From Paulinella micropora (lineage: Eukaryota > Cercozoa > Imbricatea > Euglyphida): 46,254 nucleotides of DNA. Positions 1 to 10,135 of this stretch are shown here, one piece after another (within the stretch, counting starts at the first letter, position 1; the number at the start of each line of letters is the position of its first letter). The position numbers and the translations under genes are program-made. The stretch lies in assembly GCA_009731375.1 (NCBI GenBank), contig BJOX01000259.1:132998-179251 (forward strand). Direction: 5' to 3'. A model generated the notes under the pieces. It searched no databases. It had not been told where the DNA came from and saw only the letters and a list, made by a program, of their open reading frames with translations.

Positions 1-206
1 GGAGCTGTGTTGGAGTATTTGTTTTCGTCTGACGTCCCCGTGTGAGACAGGTCAGTGAAAATTCACTCTGTTGCCTGTGTGGCAAAGCAGAAAGAAATCA
101 CCCTAGTGATGTGGACTCCAAATGTAATGCCCCCAACGATAGCTCGTAAAAAGTCGGTAATACAACCAAACACAGTCCTCAAGAATGAGAATGATGTCTC
201 GTTATA
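1..206. other. no gene recognised
   Basis: No ORF or RNA gene can be supported here. The stretch lies immediately outside the inverted repeat at 207-360. The partner copy of that repeat (32457-32609) runs into an assembly gap exactly where the counterpart of this stretch would lie, so this sequence may belong to the same repeat family. Confidence 0.4.
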
Positions 207-360
207 TTAGCTCAGTGAAGCCAAAAAGGAAAACGGCAACAGACCAGGAATAAAATGGCATCAGGTCCAATCAGGACAAATAATACTGAAAAACAAGCTG
301 GTGCACCTGTCACCAGGAAAAGGTACTTTTTACCGGCTATCCGGGGGGTGATGCCTACAA
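207..360 (-). repeat. 150-bp repeat, inverted copy at 32457-32609
   Basis: Read on the minus strand it begins TGTAGGCATCACC near position 360 and runs left. It is nearly identical over about 150 bp to 32457-32609 on the plus strand. The first 50 bp or so also occur at 31062-31111 on the minus strand, at the start of the Copia-like gag ORF. All three copies start at the same TGTAGG boundary and have unrelated flanks, which suggests a true element terminus. The family is not identified. Confidence 0.75.
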
Positions 361-384
361 TATGTACGACTCGAAAGAACTGCC

Positions 385-800
385 AGCCTAGTATATATCA
401 TGGCATCTCTAAGCTTTAAAACTTGAAAGAAAGGCGGCGCCAAAGCTGAGGAACGCGGGACGTAACATGACTCGCCAGATCACAAGTAATGGCTCTACCG
501 ACACCGTTACTCCGATACGGCCGGTCCGCTAACTATTACCGGTAATTAAGATCAATTTAGTGCGGCCTAACAAGTACCGGTATAATCAACCGCAGACTTG
601 AGTCTACTGAATTTACTACATTCCCCGGGTACTACCGGTGACTAATGATCAGACTTCCATTCTTGATTGATCCAAGTGAATATCACCACAGAGGTGACAC
701 CGCTTACAGTAATACTAGAATATTAGATGAACTTTATTATATTATTAGCATTACTAGTAAAGCTTAAGTCTACCGTTATTGATCTTCAAGAAGTTGTACA
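385..800. repeat. AT-rich intergenic repeat related to 25670-25860
   Basis: Shares diverged blocks with 25670-25860, including an identical AAGTAATGGCTCTA block followed by CGACAC and a GGCGCC block at matching spacing. No ORF is supported. ACCGGT is frequent. It may be an old LTR or a non-coding transposon remnant; the boundaries are only approximate. Confidence 0.4.
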
Positions 801-803
801 GTC

Positions 804-1301
804 TTAAGTCTGGGCGTTGTCCCAAATGGAAATCCAAACGTACAGTAGGTGCCTCAGACAAAGGTTGGTAATGAACCCTTTCCAGTACTGGAGATGGGTA
901 GCCTGGTAGGCCCAAGACATGGTCATCATGACATAAAATAACGGGGAAAACACTAGGCTGGCGAGAACCAGCGATGAAAATCGACAGCAAATACAATAAC
1001 ACAAACCCAACTCCATCCTGATTTGGGCTGAATTCAACACTTCAGCTGCTTCACTACGAGTTGACGTCAACGTTGGGAAATAAGTGCTCATACCAGCACC
1101 TGATACGTCGGCCATAAACAGAGTGTAGGTCGGAAGCGCGTGCACGTACGTGTCAGACCCACGGCGAATCCTGGCTAGAGGTGCTCGCTCTTGCCAACCC
1201 AGCACTGAGATAGCGCTGTGCATCTCCATTCCGAGGCCACTTTCAGGTATGTTGCGTGGCAGAACCCCAAGTTTTGATTTGAAGCACCATTCCCCTCCCA
1301 C
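804..1301 (-). CDS. hypothetical ORF, possible membrane protein
   Basis: A 165-codon open frame without recognised homology. Its middle is hydrophobic (Cys/Phe/Leu/Val-rich, around residues 98-125), so a transmembrane segment is possible if the frame is real. There is no clear start context and no splice partner. The upstream side on this strand runs into C-rich then microsatellite sequence. It may be a chance ORF or one exon of a longer gene. Confidence 0.2.
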   Translation of the reverse strand: MGGEWCFKSKLGVLPRNIPESGLGMEMHSAISVLGWQERAPLARIRRGSDTYVHALPTYTLFMADVSGAGMSTYFPTLTSTRSEAAEVLNSAQIRMELGLCYCICCRFSSLVLASLVFSPLFYVMMTMSWAYQATHLQYWKGFITNLCLRHLLYVWISIWDNAQT

Positions 1302-1427
1302 CCCACCCCTACCCCGTGGGTGATGCTAATAATATCTAATGTCGCCGCGACCTAACTTTAGGTTTGGCTGTGTGAGGGGATTCCTCCGTGGGCTCACCGC
1401 AATGCTCGCTCCGGCCTACCAACTGCA

Positions 1428-1487
1428 TCATACATATATACGTGTACGCATGCACGCACGCATGCATGCATGCATACATACATACAT
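1428..1487. repeat. CATA/CATG microsatellite
   Basis: Short run of CATA, CATG and CACG tetramers. The rest of 1302-1640 contains no supported gene. Confidence 0.8.
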
Positions 1488-1648
1488 GCTTATTTTTCTC
1501 AATCAATATTTGAGATACAAAAATACTGAGCATGCTATGAAAAAGCCCTTGCCTTTGCTATAGCCTTCCAAATCTTTTCAGAATTATCGCAGCCCTACTA
1601 TTGAATGAAAAAAATAAGATCGAAACTGGCCAATTTTGTCACTTGTAA

Positions 1649-1764
1649 GTTCAGGTGGACCCTCTCAGCGCAGTGCAGGAGCCACGCCTGCAGCCTCTCA
1701 TTGAAGGGCGTCAGCACATAGCCGATATGCTGATACAGACTGTTTCCTGACCGAGTTGAGGAGA

Positions 1765-1803
<39 letters not shown>

Positions 1804-1926
1804 GATAAGTGGATAAGTGGAGAGATAAATGGAAGGAAGGAAGGAAGGAAGGAGGAAGGAAGGAAGGAAGGAAGGAAGGAAGGAAAGAAAGAAAGAAACA
1901 AACAAAGACAGAAAGAGAAAGAAAAA

Positions 1927-1965
<39 letters not shown>

Positions 1966-2014
1966 CCAGACATGCAAATCATTGAGGGCTGCCGATGGGT
2001 TGCGAGTTGGTGAC

Positions 2015-2077
<63 letters not shown>

Positions 2078-2250
2078 AGACAGACAGACAGACCGAAGAG
2101 TATGCCTGTACCGCGGCCAAAGCCCGCCGCGGTGATAGTTTCGGTCCAGGCTGCCACCACGCAATAGCCAGGTCATGTATCCAGCTGTTCACACTTTCAT
2201 ACTGCGCCACTTCCTTGCTCCGCGCTAAAAATTATGGTGAAGCTGCAGGT
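1649..2250 (-). other. possible exons of a host gene around a microsatellite intron
   Basis: On the minus strand, a long pyrimidine tract ends in CGGTCAG at about 1757. It is followed by an open stretch (about 1756-1650) with ordinary amino-acid composition, for example GYVLTPFNERLQAW, and then a possible donor TTACAA|GTGACA. Upstream, around 2103-2250, another coding-looking segment (such as VNSWIHDLAIAWW) precedes a possible donor near 2101. The sequence between is stacked GA, GGAA and GAAA microsatellites. More than one phase combination fits, so no exon join is claimed. The product is not recognised. Confidence 0.25.
1767..2080. repeat. purine microsatellite stack (GA, GGAA, GAAA, GA)
   Basis: Consecutive blocks: (GA)n at 1773-1800, (GGAA)n at 1829-1885, (GAAA)n at 1920-1961, and a second (GA)n at 2017-2073. 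Long Lys/Arg/Glu or Ser/Leu frames across it are artefacts of the repeats. Confidence 0.9.
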
Positions 2251-2408
2251 TTTGACGTGAGCTAGTTGCTTACCGAGCGCCCGGTTCGCCTCTTGGCTCG
2301 CGTGCATGAAGTACAGTGCGCATGATTGAAGTACGAATATTAAAATGTAAACCTTGTATGCAGATCGTTCGGGGCCAAAGGCGGTGAATGTATGTATTAC
2401 TAGAGGTG

Positions 2409-2518
2409 AGTGCATGTATCATATACCAGCTATCAACGGGTCTACAATAAGTGCATGTACTATACAACAGCTGATTGTTCCGGGCTATAGAGCTATGCAT
2501 GTGTTATATGCCAGCTGA
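2409..2518. repeat. three-copy degenerate tandem repeat, period about 42 bp
   Basis: The unit GTGCATGT..TATAxxxCAGCT recurs at about 2410, 2451 and 2494 with diverged spacers. It is non-coding and no function is recognised. Confidence 0.55.
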
Positions 2519-2545
2519 CAGCCCTGTGATCGATTCGGTCACGTA

Positions 2546-2615
2546 ATGCATGCATGTATGTATGTATGTATGCATGTATGTATGTATGTATGTATAGATA
2601 GATAGATAGATAGAT
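2546..2615. repeat. ATGT/ATAG microsatellite
   Basis: ATGT tetramers followed by ATAG tetramers. The 2616-2927 interval beyond it is A/G-rich and shows no supported gene. Confidence 0.85.
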
Positions 2616-2927
2616 GAGATGTCGCAAAGGAATGTAGTCCTTGCAAAGGAACGCAGTTTCACATCAAACAATAATTTGTGTACTGTGCATGTGTCCGGGA
2701 TGGGAATCACGGGTAGACTGTGTTCTGGAAAAAGAAGAGGAGGAAGGACGTTGAAGAAAAAGGCAATCTAGGAATGGAGAGTGGGAGGATAAGGAAGAAG
2801 AGAAAGAAAAGGAAGCCGTTAGTCCAAGTGTTTTGAGCACCGTAAGCTTGCGCAAGCTACAATGATGACATTGTATGAGGCCTAAACCCCCGCAGGGACC
2901 TAGCCCGGGCTATGCAACACTGGACGG

Positions 2928-3768
2928 CTATGATGGAATGCAGTCACCAATACGGACTAGAGGAAGATTAGTCCAATTTTTGACTGCACAGGAGCGATAA
3001 ATCGCAAAAGAGCAACGAGCTACGCAGGAGGATAGCTTGAAGCAAAGGGATTTGGATTGGGGATGGGAAAAACCCAAGGCGCGGAAACATCGATGAACAG
3101 AGAACGATACCATGCCGCGAGCCCCGCATTCGATTGGTCGAAGGTGGCAGGTCCATCCGTTGTCCTCGATTTGAGATTTGAGCTTGTTGTATCGGTTGGT
3201 CTTGTAGGCTCGTGCGTCAAGGATGTTTTCCTCGACCGGGCACGTTAGCTCGATCAGAATACATATCTTGGTAGACAGTGACCAGACAACGATATCGGGG
3301 CGGAGGTCAGTGACACAAATGTGGACAGGAAAGGCTTGCTCAGAACCGGTGTATTGGGTTTGGAGTTGCCAATCGTTTGCAGTGTCAAGCAGGGATGGTC
3401 GATGAAATGACTGTCTCTTAGGCTTCTGCTCGCCCTCTTTCACAAACATAGACTTTGATTCATTTTGGTCTATAGGGGAGCGTTTGTTATGGCTCTCGAT
3501 GTGTTTTTGAAGGGGAGCTTCAATAGTGCAGAGCACAGAGTCATGACGCCAGGTATAGCGGCCTTGTTTGAGGGCAACATGGCAACCGGAGAGGATGTGG
3601 CATAGATGTGCTTGACCAGAACAGAGGGCACACTTGTTGTTGGGAATGATTCCCCACAGACGTCTAAGGTCGGGGGTAATAACCGAGTTTGTGCTTGCGT
3701 TGATGACCCAAGAGATTAAACGGGGATTACGGGTTCCGATGAGGCGAGCCCAGGAGAGGTCGAAGGGG
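2928..3768 (-). pseudogene. non-LTR retrotransposon C-terminal fragment with zinc knuckle and PD-(D/E)XK-like endonuclease
   Basis: An open frame of about 270 codons shows the features expected after the RT domain of a LINE-type element. There is a C-x2-C...H...C knuckle (CALCSGQAHLCHILSGC), a following block GRYTWRHDSVL, and then RPDIVVWS...IELTCPVEENI...YNKL...PIECGARG. The last block has the PD...E-x-T arrangement of restriction-like endonucleases found in some non-LTR elements. The 5' side is lost: the frame runs into (TATG)n/(ATAG)n microsatellites, so the RT catalytic core is absent. The fragment is dead as a mobile element. The assignment rests on remembered family patterns and not on a search; the knuckle and PD-E motifs are visible directly. 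Confidence 0.6.
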
Positions 3769-3789
3769 CATGTATGTATGTATGTATGT

Positions 3790-3875
<86 letters not shown>

Positions 3876-4122
3876 GTGCATTTGTTTGTTGTTTCCTAGA
3901 GCCTGCCTGCGTGCGTGTCCCGCGCATACATACATACATACATACATACATACATACATACATACATAAATACATACATACACACATACATACATACATA
4001 CATATACATACATACATACATACATTACATGCATACACACATACATACATACATACTCTACGTATACATATGTGTACATACATACATACATACATGCATA
4101 CATACATACATTACGTACGTAC

Positions 4123-4159
<37 letters not shown>

Positions 4160-4188
4160 NNNNNNNNNNTCTCTCTCTCTCTCTCATT
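3767..4188. repeat. tetranucleotide microsatellites, poly-C and gap
   Basis: (TATG)n then (ATAG)n at 3768-3874, (CATA)n at about 3925-4105, a C run at 4123-4159, ten N at 4160-4169 and (CT)n at 4170-4188. The gap sits on the homopolymer and is probably an assembly break of unknown length. Confidence 0.9.
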
Positions 4189-5165
4189 TGCTTACCGGTA
4201 CCGGTCATACATAGGGCATGCTGACGAAGCGACCGAAACGCCCGGAATGATCTGGTGGGCACAGAGACGGATACACATATATTTTTGTTTCCCTTATTCT
4301 TGTGCTTCCTTCCTGCTGCTGCTCCACATCAGTATCTTTGTCGTCGTGAGTACTGTCGTGTCTTCCTCCTGCTTGCTGCTTCTGCCGCCTCTGCTGCTGC
4401 TCCACGTATTTCCCCTTTTCATCGTTCTCCTCGTTCTCCTCGTTCGTATTCCCGTCTCTTCTTGCCTCCTGCCCCATCCTGCCTCCTCCTCGTCTTCATT
4501 CCTCCTTATGTTCGTCCTACTGCTTCTCCTGCTTCTCGTCCTCCTACTTCCTCCTGCTTTTCCTGCTCCTCCTCCTCTTCCTCCTCCTCCTCGTGCTTCT
4601 TCTTCTCCTCCTCCTCCTCCTCCTCCTCTTCCTCATGCTGCTTCTTCTCTATTTTCCACTAACATCAGTACGGGGTATTTGCGTGCGAGGAGAAGAATTG
4701 GAGTGATATTTTCACCGAAGAAAAATGCATGGCTTGAGTGTTAATCAGCACACTTTAATCTGGTTTTGAAATATGCAAACGCGGTACGTCATCATCTATC
4801 CGGATGTTAAGTTTTTTCTCCCATCATTTCCTGTTGTGGTGTTAAATCAGAAAAATGCAACGTCCAGGTGTGACCGGTCCCTTTTATCAGGGCGCTTGTG
4901 GCAACACTGTGGCTGATTTGCCTGAAACTTTAATAAAGTCCGGGAATATATCCATATTATGTAAAGTTTTTCAGCTGTATCAATGCCATTCAAGGTCATT
5001 GGACAGATCTTTTTTAGGGCCGGCCGGTTACACCTGAAAATGCATGAAAGTAATTACACCTGCAGTCACTCTAGAGTGGCACACCTCACACCATACTTTT
5101 GTGTTTTCGGTCGATTGCTCAAAAGAAGTCGTTGTCCGGGATGTTCCCGTTTCGAGTGAGTGAGT
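4189..5165. other. intergenic, imperfect CTC/CTG/TTC trinucleotide tract, no gene
   Basis: From about 4300 to 4665 the sequence is a degenerate pyrimidine-rich trinucleotide tract that gives Ser/Leu/Phe or Pro-rich frames in all readings. From 4666 to 5165 it is unique AT-rich sequence with no supported gene. Confidence 0.6.
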
Positions 5166-5172
5166 GTTCCTT

Positions 5173-5850
5173 TCTTCTTCTTCTTCTTCTTCTTCTTCTT
5201 CTTCTTCTTCTTCTTCTTCTTCTTCTTCTTCTTCTTCTTCTTCTTCTTCTTCTTTTCTTCTTTTCTTCTTTTCTTCTTTTCTTCTTTTCTTCTTTTCTTC
5301 TTTTCTTCTTTTCTTCTTTTCTTCTTTTCTTCTTTTCTTCTTTTCTTCTTTTCTTCTTTTCTTCTTTACTTCTTCTTTCTTCTTTTCTTCTTTTCTTCTT
5401 CTTCTTCTTCTTCTTCTTCTTCTTCTTCTTCTCCTTCTCCTTCTCCTTCTTCTTCTTCTTCTTCTTCTTCTTCTTCTTCTTCTTCTTCTTCTTCTTCTTC
5501 TTCTTCTTCTTCTTCTTCTTCGCCTGTGCCTTTAATTTAATGAAGTTACTTTTACAAGTGACCTCTGGTCATCCATACAAATCGTTAGCCCGAAGGCCAC
5601 TGATTTAACTAGGACGGTGACCCTTATAATATTAATATTAAAAATTATTAAAGTAACGTTGTAATATATTAAAGTTCTTCTTCTTCTTCTTCTTCTTCTT
5701 CTTCTTCTTCTTCTTCTTCTTCTTCTTCTTCTTCTTCTTCTTCTTCTTCTTCTTCTTCTTCTTCTTCTTCTTCTTCTTCTTCTTCTTCTTCTTCTGCTTC
5801 TTCTTCTTCTTCTTCTTCTTCTTCTTCTTCTTCTTCTTCTTCTTCTTCTT
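5173..5850. repeat. two large TTC microsatellites
   Basis: The first array (5173-5521) is TTC with internal TTTTC variants and TCC interruptions. The second (5676-5849) is nearly pure TTC with one TGC interruption. They are separated by 150 bp of unique AT-rich DNA. Frames of poly-Phe, poly-Ser or poly-Leu here are not genes. Confidence 0.95.
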
Positions 5851-5920
5851 TAATGAAAGCGAAATTGTACAGAGACTAGAGTCAGAACTTAGTCAGAAAT
5901 GGAGCGAGAAATGAAATATA

Positions 5921-6290
5921 AACTAGATATGATAGAGGAAACAAAAATGGGAAGATAAACATAAATGTAAATATGAGGGGAGAAATAGATCATGACGGGA
6001 AAGTATAAGAGGAAAACTAGATATGATAAGGATACAGAAAAGGCAGGGAAAAGGGAAAATGAGAGGAAAAACTAAGAGCTAAAGAAAAGGAAAAGAGGAA
6101 TAAAGACTAAATATGATAGGGAAACAGAGATGCAAGAAAAAGAGAAAATATAATGGAAGAAACAGGAAATAGAAAAAGGGAAAGAAAAACTAGACATGAA
6201 AAAGAGACAGAAATGAAAGATAAAAAAGGAAAAAGGAGAGAAACGGGCAAGAATAAAACAAGGAAAAGAAAGGGAGACTATATACAAGGG
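5921..6290. repeat. degenerate purine-rich tandem repeat, period about 85-93 bp
   Basis: The block AACTAGATATGA recurs at 5921 and 6014, with variants near 6104 and 6188. Each is followed by a GAAACA/GATACA-type stretch in purine-rich sequence. No coding potential is believed. Confidence 0.5.
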
Positions 6291-6466
6291 AAGAAAGAGA
6301 AGAAACAAGTTCAGTGGGAGCGTCGAGGCGCGTCACAAAGGCGCCGTTTGGCAGAGTCAATGATACGCGCATTGATTGCCGCGCGCAGTTTTAGCCGCAG
6401 ACATAGCACGAAAGTAGGGCAAGAGACCACGCGGGTTGAGAGGGAAATCATCGAGCATAGCATCAG

Positions 6467-7245
6467 CTAGTATGTTCCTCGCAGCGGGTAGCCCTCGAAT
6501 AACGCTTGCGTAATACGCCTGAACTGGCGTAAATAAGCTAATGCCTCACGACCAAGAGCACCAGTTGGTTCGAGAACCCAAGGGACAAGAGTTGTGCTGG
6601 ACGCAGTAGCCAGTTGATCATATTGCCGATGCTTAACCACTTCACGTTGGGAGCCGCTGCAAGCGGAGTTGTTGCTGCAAGCCTTAGAGAAGATTGAGCC
6701 AGTGGGGATCAATAATCACATTAGGGGGGCTAGTTCTACTGGGTCGCTACCAAACACGAAGGTCAGGATGTTCTCTTGTTGAGTCCTGAAAGTAGAGGTG
6801 ATCAGGTTCAATCTCGATGACTGCGCCACAGCGTCGAAGGAAGGTAGCCAGCATCTTGAGGTAGCTGTCGTGTCTTCTGATGATGGCACCTCCAACTAGT
6901 GGACAAGTACGTGTCAGAAAATGATACGTAGCGCTTTCAGGTGTAAGTAGGTGTTGACAGGCAGGACAGTGAACGCAAGAGCTGGGAATGTCAGAAAGAG
7001 GAATCTAGCTAGAAGTGCCGCTTCTATCTCAGCATCTGTGAGTGAGAGCTAAGGATTAGCTGGATAGTTGAGAAGGGTAATCTACGCGCTCCTTCTTGAG
7101 CAGCCGATAGCATTAGTGCAGGGAAAGCGGGACCATGTTGATCTCTTGCTTGTAGAAGGAGCCGATTGCGGAGTGTTGAGTAGATGGAGTGAGTGAGTCT
7201 ACTCTGGAGGTGAGCAGGCCGGGCGTGAGCAATGGCCTGATGACA
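6467..7245 (-). pseudogene. second non-LTR retrotransposon C-terminal remnant
   Basis: On the minus strand, about 6980-6750 reads with C-x2-C...H...C spacing (CVHCPACQHLLTPESATYHF) and then RRHDSYLKMLATFLRRCG and a PDLRVW block before a TAG at 6747-6749. A second frame (6712-6467) gives LVPWVLEPTGALGREALAYL, resembling the extreme C-terminal block common in LINE-type proteins. Further upstream, toward 7245, a diverged reading continues until the (TAG)n array. At least one frameshift and several stops mean it is dead. It differs in sequence from the fragment at 2928-3768, so it is another lineage or a much older copy. The family call is from remembered patterns. Confidence 0.45.
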
Positions 7246-7252
7246 GCAGTTA

Positions 7253-7470
<218 letters not shown>

Positions 7471-7611
7471 TCATCCTGATGTCTGTTCGTGCAGCGTCGC
7501 CAGGCCACCCCACTTGAGTGAATCAGTATGGGTCCTCCTGGCTTTCTGCATGCGCGTTCGTTGTTTTGTTGTCACTTGTAACGTCAGTTGATTTTTTTTT
7601 TGTTTTGTTGT

Positions 7612-7645
<34 letters not shown>

Positions 7646-7655
7646 GTTGTTTTGT

Positions 7656-8437
7656 TTTGTTTGTTTTTCAATATGCTTCCATCCTTGCATTGTTTTCATG
7701 GAAAATTGCATATTGTTGTATTCGTAATCAACCTAAAAGTGCATGCTCGACAGTTGTTTAAAAGCAAGGACTGCAGAGTGATTTTTGATTGCAGGACCAG
7801 TTCCGTGGCACGAGACGCAAGTCTTCAAAGGTTTCTGCAACCAAGTGACTTAGCACACCACACATTTCTGCCTGTTCTGGCTGCAGGCTTTGTGCTCGGG
7901 ATTGGCATTTCATTTGGTAGCACCCCCCNNNNNNNNNNCTCCTCCTCCTCCTCCTCCTCTCTAACAACTGGTAACAAGGCCCGACTGGTTGTTGGCGTCT
8001 CTCATTTTTGTTTTCTTTTTTTCTATTCCCACCTTTTTTCTTTCCTTTCTTTGTGTTCTTTTTGTTTTTATCTTTCTCTTTCTTTCTTTCTTTCTTTCTT
8101 CCTTCCTTCCTTCCTTCCTTCCTTCTCTTCTTTCCTTCTCTATCCTTCTTTCTTTCTTTCTTCCTTCCTTCCTTCTTTCTTTCTTTCTTTCTTTCTTTCC
8201 TTCCTTCCTTCTTTCCTTCTTTCTTGCTTGCTTGCTTGATTTCTCCCTTCCATCCTTCCTTCCTTCCTTCCTTCCTTCCTTTCTTCCTTTCTTTCTTTCT
8301 TTTTTTTTTTTTTTTTTTTTTTTTCTTGCTTGCTTGCTTGCTTTCTTGCTTTCTTTCGGTGGTGGTCACCTTCTCCTTGTCTTCATCATCGCCGTGACGG
8401 TTTTTTGTTTGTGCCTGCACGAGCTGGTGTGTTGCAG
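7656..8437. other. no gene assigned; gap and TTTC/TTCC microsatellites, possibly a long intron
   Basis: Contains a 10-N gap at 7929-7938 and (TTTC)n/(TTCC)n/poly-T at about 8065-8345. Because it ends in a splice acceptor (GTGTTGCAG, 8429-8437), part of it may be intron of the gene at 8438-8767. A short candidate exon flanked by GATTGCAG and AAAG|GTTTCT lies at about 7796-7828, but its phase was not reconciled with the next exon. Confidence 0.4.
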
Positions 8438-8585
8438 GGACTGCAGTGTGGCGCGGGGTGGGTTTCGTCATGACGCCACTGAGCAGGGGCCTGCGCAGCA
8501 AGGCGGAAGCAGTCGCTGACCACTACTTCCCGAAAGACGGCTCGAAACCGGTAGGTTTTCTTCGCGCAACAAGTTATCTATCAAG

Positions 8586-8643
<58 letters not shown>

Positions 8644-8660
8644 GTCCATCAGTCCATCTG

Positions 8661-8725
<65 letters not shown>

Positions 8726-8767
8726 CATGGATTCTTACAGGCGGTCGCCGCCAAGAAGAAAAAGTGA
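8438..8767 (+). CDS. last two exons of a host gene ending in a dilysine (KKKK) tail
   Basis: Exon 8438-8550 is preceded by GTGTTGCAG and followed by the donor GTAGGT. It reads ...[16 protein letters not shown] and then [12 protein letters not shown]. Exon 8741-8767, after the acceptor TTCTTACAG, reads AVAAKKKK and stops at TGA. The junction is phase 0 and the 190-nt intron is mostly (CTAT)n. Lysines at positions -3 and -4 match the KKXX retrieval signal of ER membrane proteins, so an ER membrane protein is the best inference. No membrane segment lies in these two exons; it would have to be encoded further upstream. The family is not recognised. An in-frame ATG at 8470 could be an internal Met only, because the frame is open upstream to the acceptor. 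Confidence 0.5.
8581..8726 (+). repeat. CTAT microsatellite within an intron
   Basis: (CTAT)n with a few CTGT/CATC interruptions fills the inferred intron 8551-8740. Confidence 0.9.
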
Positions 8768-9329
8768 GGCGCCACGCGCTGATGCACCGAAAATGCAATT
8801 GACAAAATCATCATTTGTACATAATCCAACATGATTTACTTGTTATCAATCAGTACTATCTTAACTTGATCATATCAACTAGTATTCTTCCACTCATTCC
8901 TACGACTGGTAAATACCCGGTACCGGTACAGTATTGAGTATTGTTTAATAAAATCTAGTGGGATTCTTGATAGACCGCGCCGGTACAGGAGGTCCAGATT
9001 AAATTTTTTTTTTTGACAAGTCAAAGACATGCCAGTAAAAAAAAAAATGCAGTGTCAAAGACAGCTCATGTGCAACTCATGTGCAACTCAAGTTCCGAGC
9101 TAGTTACGTAGACTTCTAATCAATCCCGGTCGGCTACCTTCTCTTCCTCCTGGTGACTCATGATGTATCTGGCGTCTCTCGAGCGGTTGAATCAATTCGT
9201 CATGACCGAGCCATACTTCGCATGCAATTGTAGACTATGGCTTTATTTTCTTTTTTTCCGAGTCCCTTCCCTATGGTACGCTTGTGCGTTTGTATACGAG
9301 CCGCACTCTTCAGTCAGTAGTTTTTATTA

Positions 9330-9373
<44 letters not shown>

Positions 9374-9406
9374 TATATATATCATAGTATATATATGTAT
9401 ATATAT
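8768..9406. other. intergenic, AT-rich with a TA microsatellite
   Basis: Unique AT-rich DNA with several ACCGGT hexamers. A TA dinucleotide run occupies 9335-9404. No gene is supported. Confidence 0.6.
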
Positions 9407-9712
9407 AATCAGACTTAGCACCTTAACGACAGGCTAAAACCTTACAGTTGATAAGTCACTCTTTTTGACCGGTTCATTGGATTCTCCTGTGTAGAAAGTT
9501 TCGACTTCACTGACTAGTTTTCGATTCTGTTCAGAAATGATTTCAAACGATCAAGTCAAAGTTCTTTTTATTAATAGAAAAGATCAACTATTGCCTTTTT
9601 CCCACTATTGCCTTTCCCCCCCTATTTCCCGTAAAACACGCACGTAACTTACTGCAAATTTATGGACAAGTGTAACACGAGTGACGAAAAACAATGTTTG
9701 TGAGACTCAGTA
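9407..9712. repeat. about 300-bp diverged repeat, copy at 31358-31655
   Basis: Aligns by eye across its length with 31358-31655 in the same orientation. Shared blocks include CACCTTAACGAC, CACTCTTTTTGAC and ACTAGTTTTCGATTC. It abuts the left end of the Ty3-like element. It may be part of an older LTR or another transposon; no ORF. Confidence 0.6.
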
Positions 9713-9738
9713 ACTTAACAATCTGCCGCCGGGATTTT

Positions 9739-10122
9739 TGTCGGTTATAATCAAAAGATATTATTTAATGTAAGCCGGGGTATTTATCCTTCCAATTCCA
9801 CAGCACTCTGAGAATAACCTACTTGAATCTTCCTCCTCTACAAGAGAGGAAACCAGTATGGCGGAAAATGTAGGAGACTGTCAGAGCCACGCAACAAAAA
9901 GGAAAAAGAGGCATTTCCGGCTAGTGTCACCCCTAACGACAATATTATACGGCTTAAAAAAATAGTACCGGTTATGAATCGTAATATTATTGTTTTCAAC
10001 CGGCTCAAAAGTATATAAATAAAAACGGATATAACTACATTTTAAAGAGATATAGTTCTTCTATACATCACTGTGTATAGGGGTATAAGAAAAGGTCGCA
10101 TATTTACCTATCTGCGCCTACA
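9739..10122 (-). repeat. 3' LTR of the Ty3/Gypsy-like element
   Basis: 384-bp direct repeat of 25281-25663, with about ten substitutions and a few small indels by eye (roughly 97% identical). It has TG...CA ends on both strands. On the element's own (minus) strand it starts TGTAGG and ends CCGACA. It is preceded on that strand by a polypurine tract (10123-10135). The flanks outside the two LTRs do not form an obvious target-site duplication. Confidence 0.85.
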
Positions 10123-10135
10123 ATCCCCCCTCCCC
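10123..10135 (-). promoter_or_regulatory. polypurine tract for plus-strand DNA priming
   Basis: On the minus strand GGGGAGGGGGGAT lies directly before the 3' LTR start TGTAGG. This is the expected position and composition of the plus-strand primer in LTR retrotransposons. Confidence 0.75.

Noticed and set aside
1698-2210. Single long minus-strand ORF across the GA/GAAA stack
   Set aside because: The Ser/Leu and Phe core is repeat-encoded. Only the ends might be exons.
3911-4744. Long open frames through the CATA, poly-C and CTC tracts
   Set aside because: They are simple-repeat translations crossing an N gap, with no domain or splice signals.
5099-5608. Poly-Leu, poly-Phe and poly-Ser frames over the TTC arrays
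   Set aside because: All three frames are open only because TTC repeats contain no stop.
6571-6590. tRNA-like GGTTCGAGAACCC stretch
   Set aside because: A T-arm-like match only. No acceptor, D or anticodon arms at the right spacing, and it lies in a LINE remnant.
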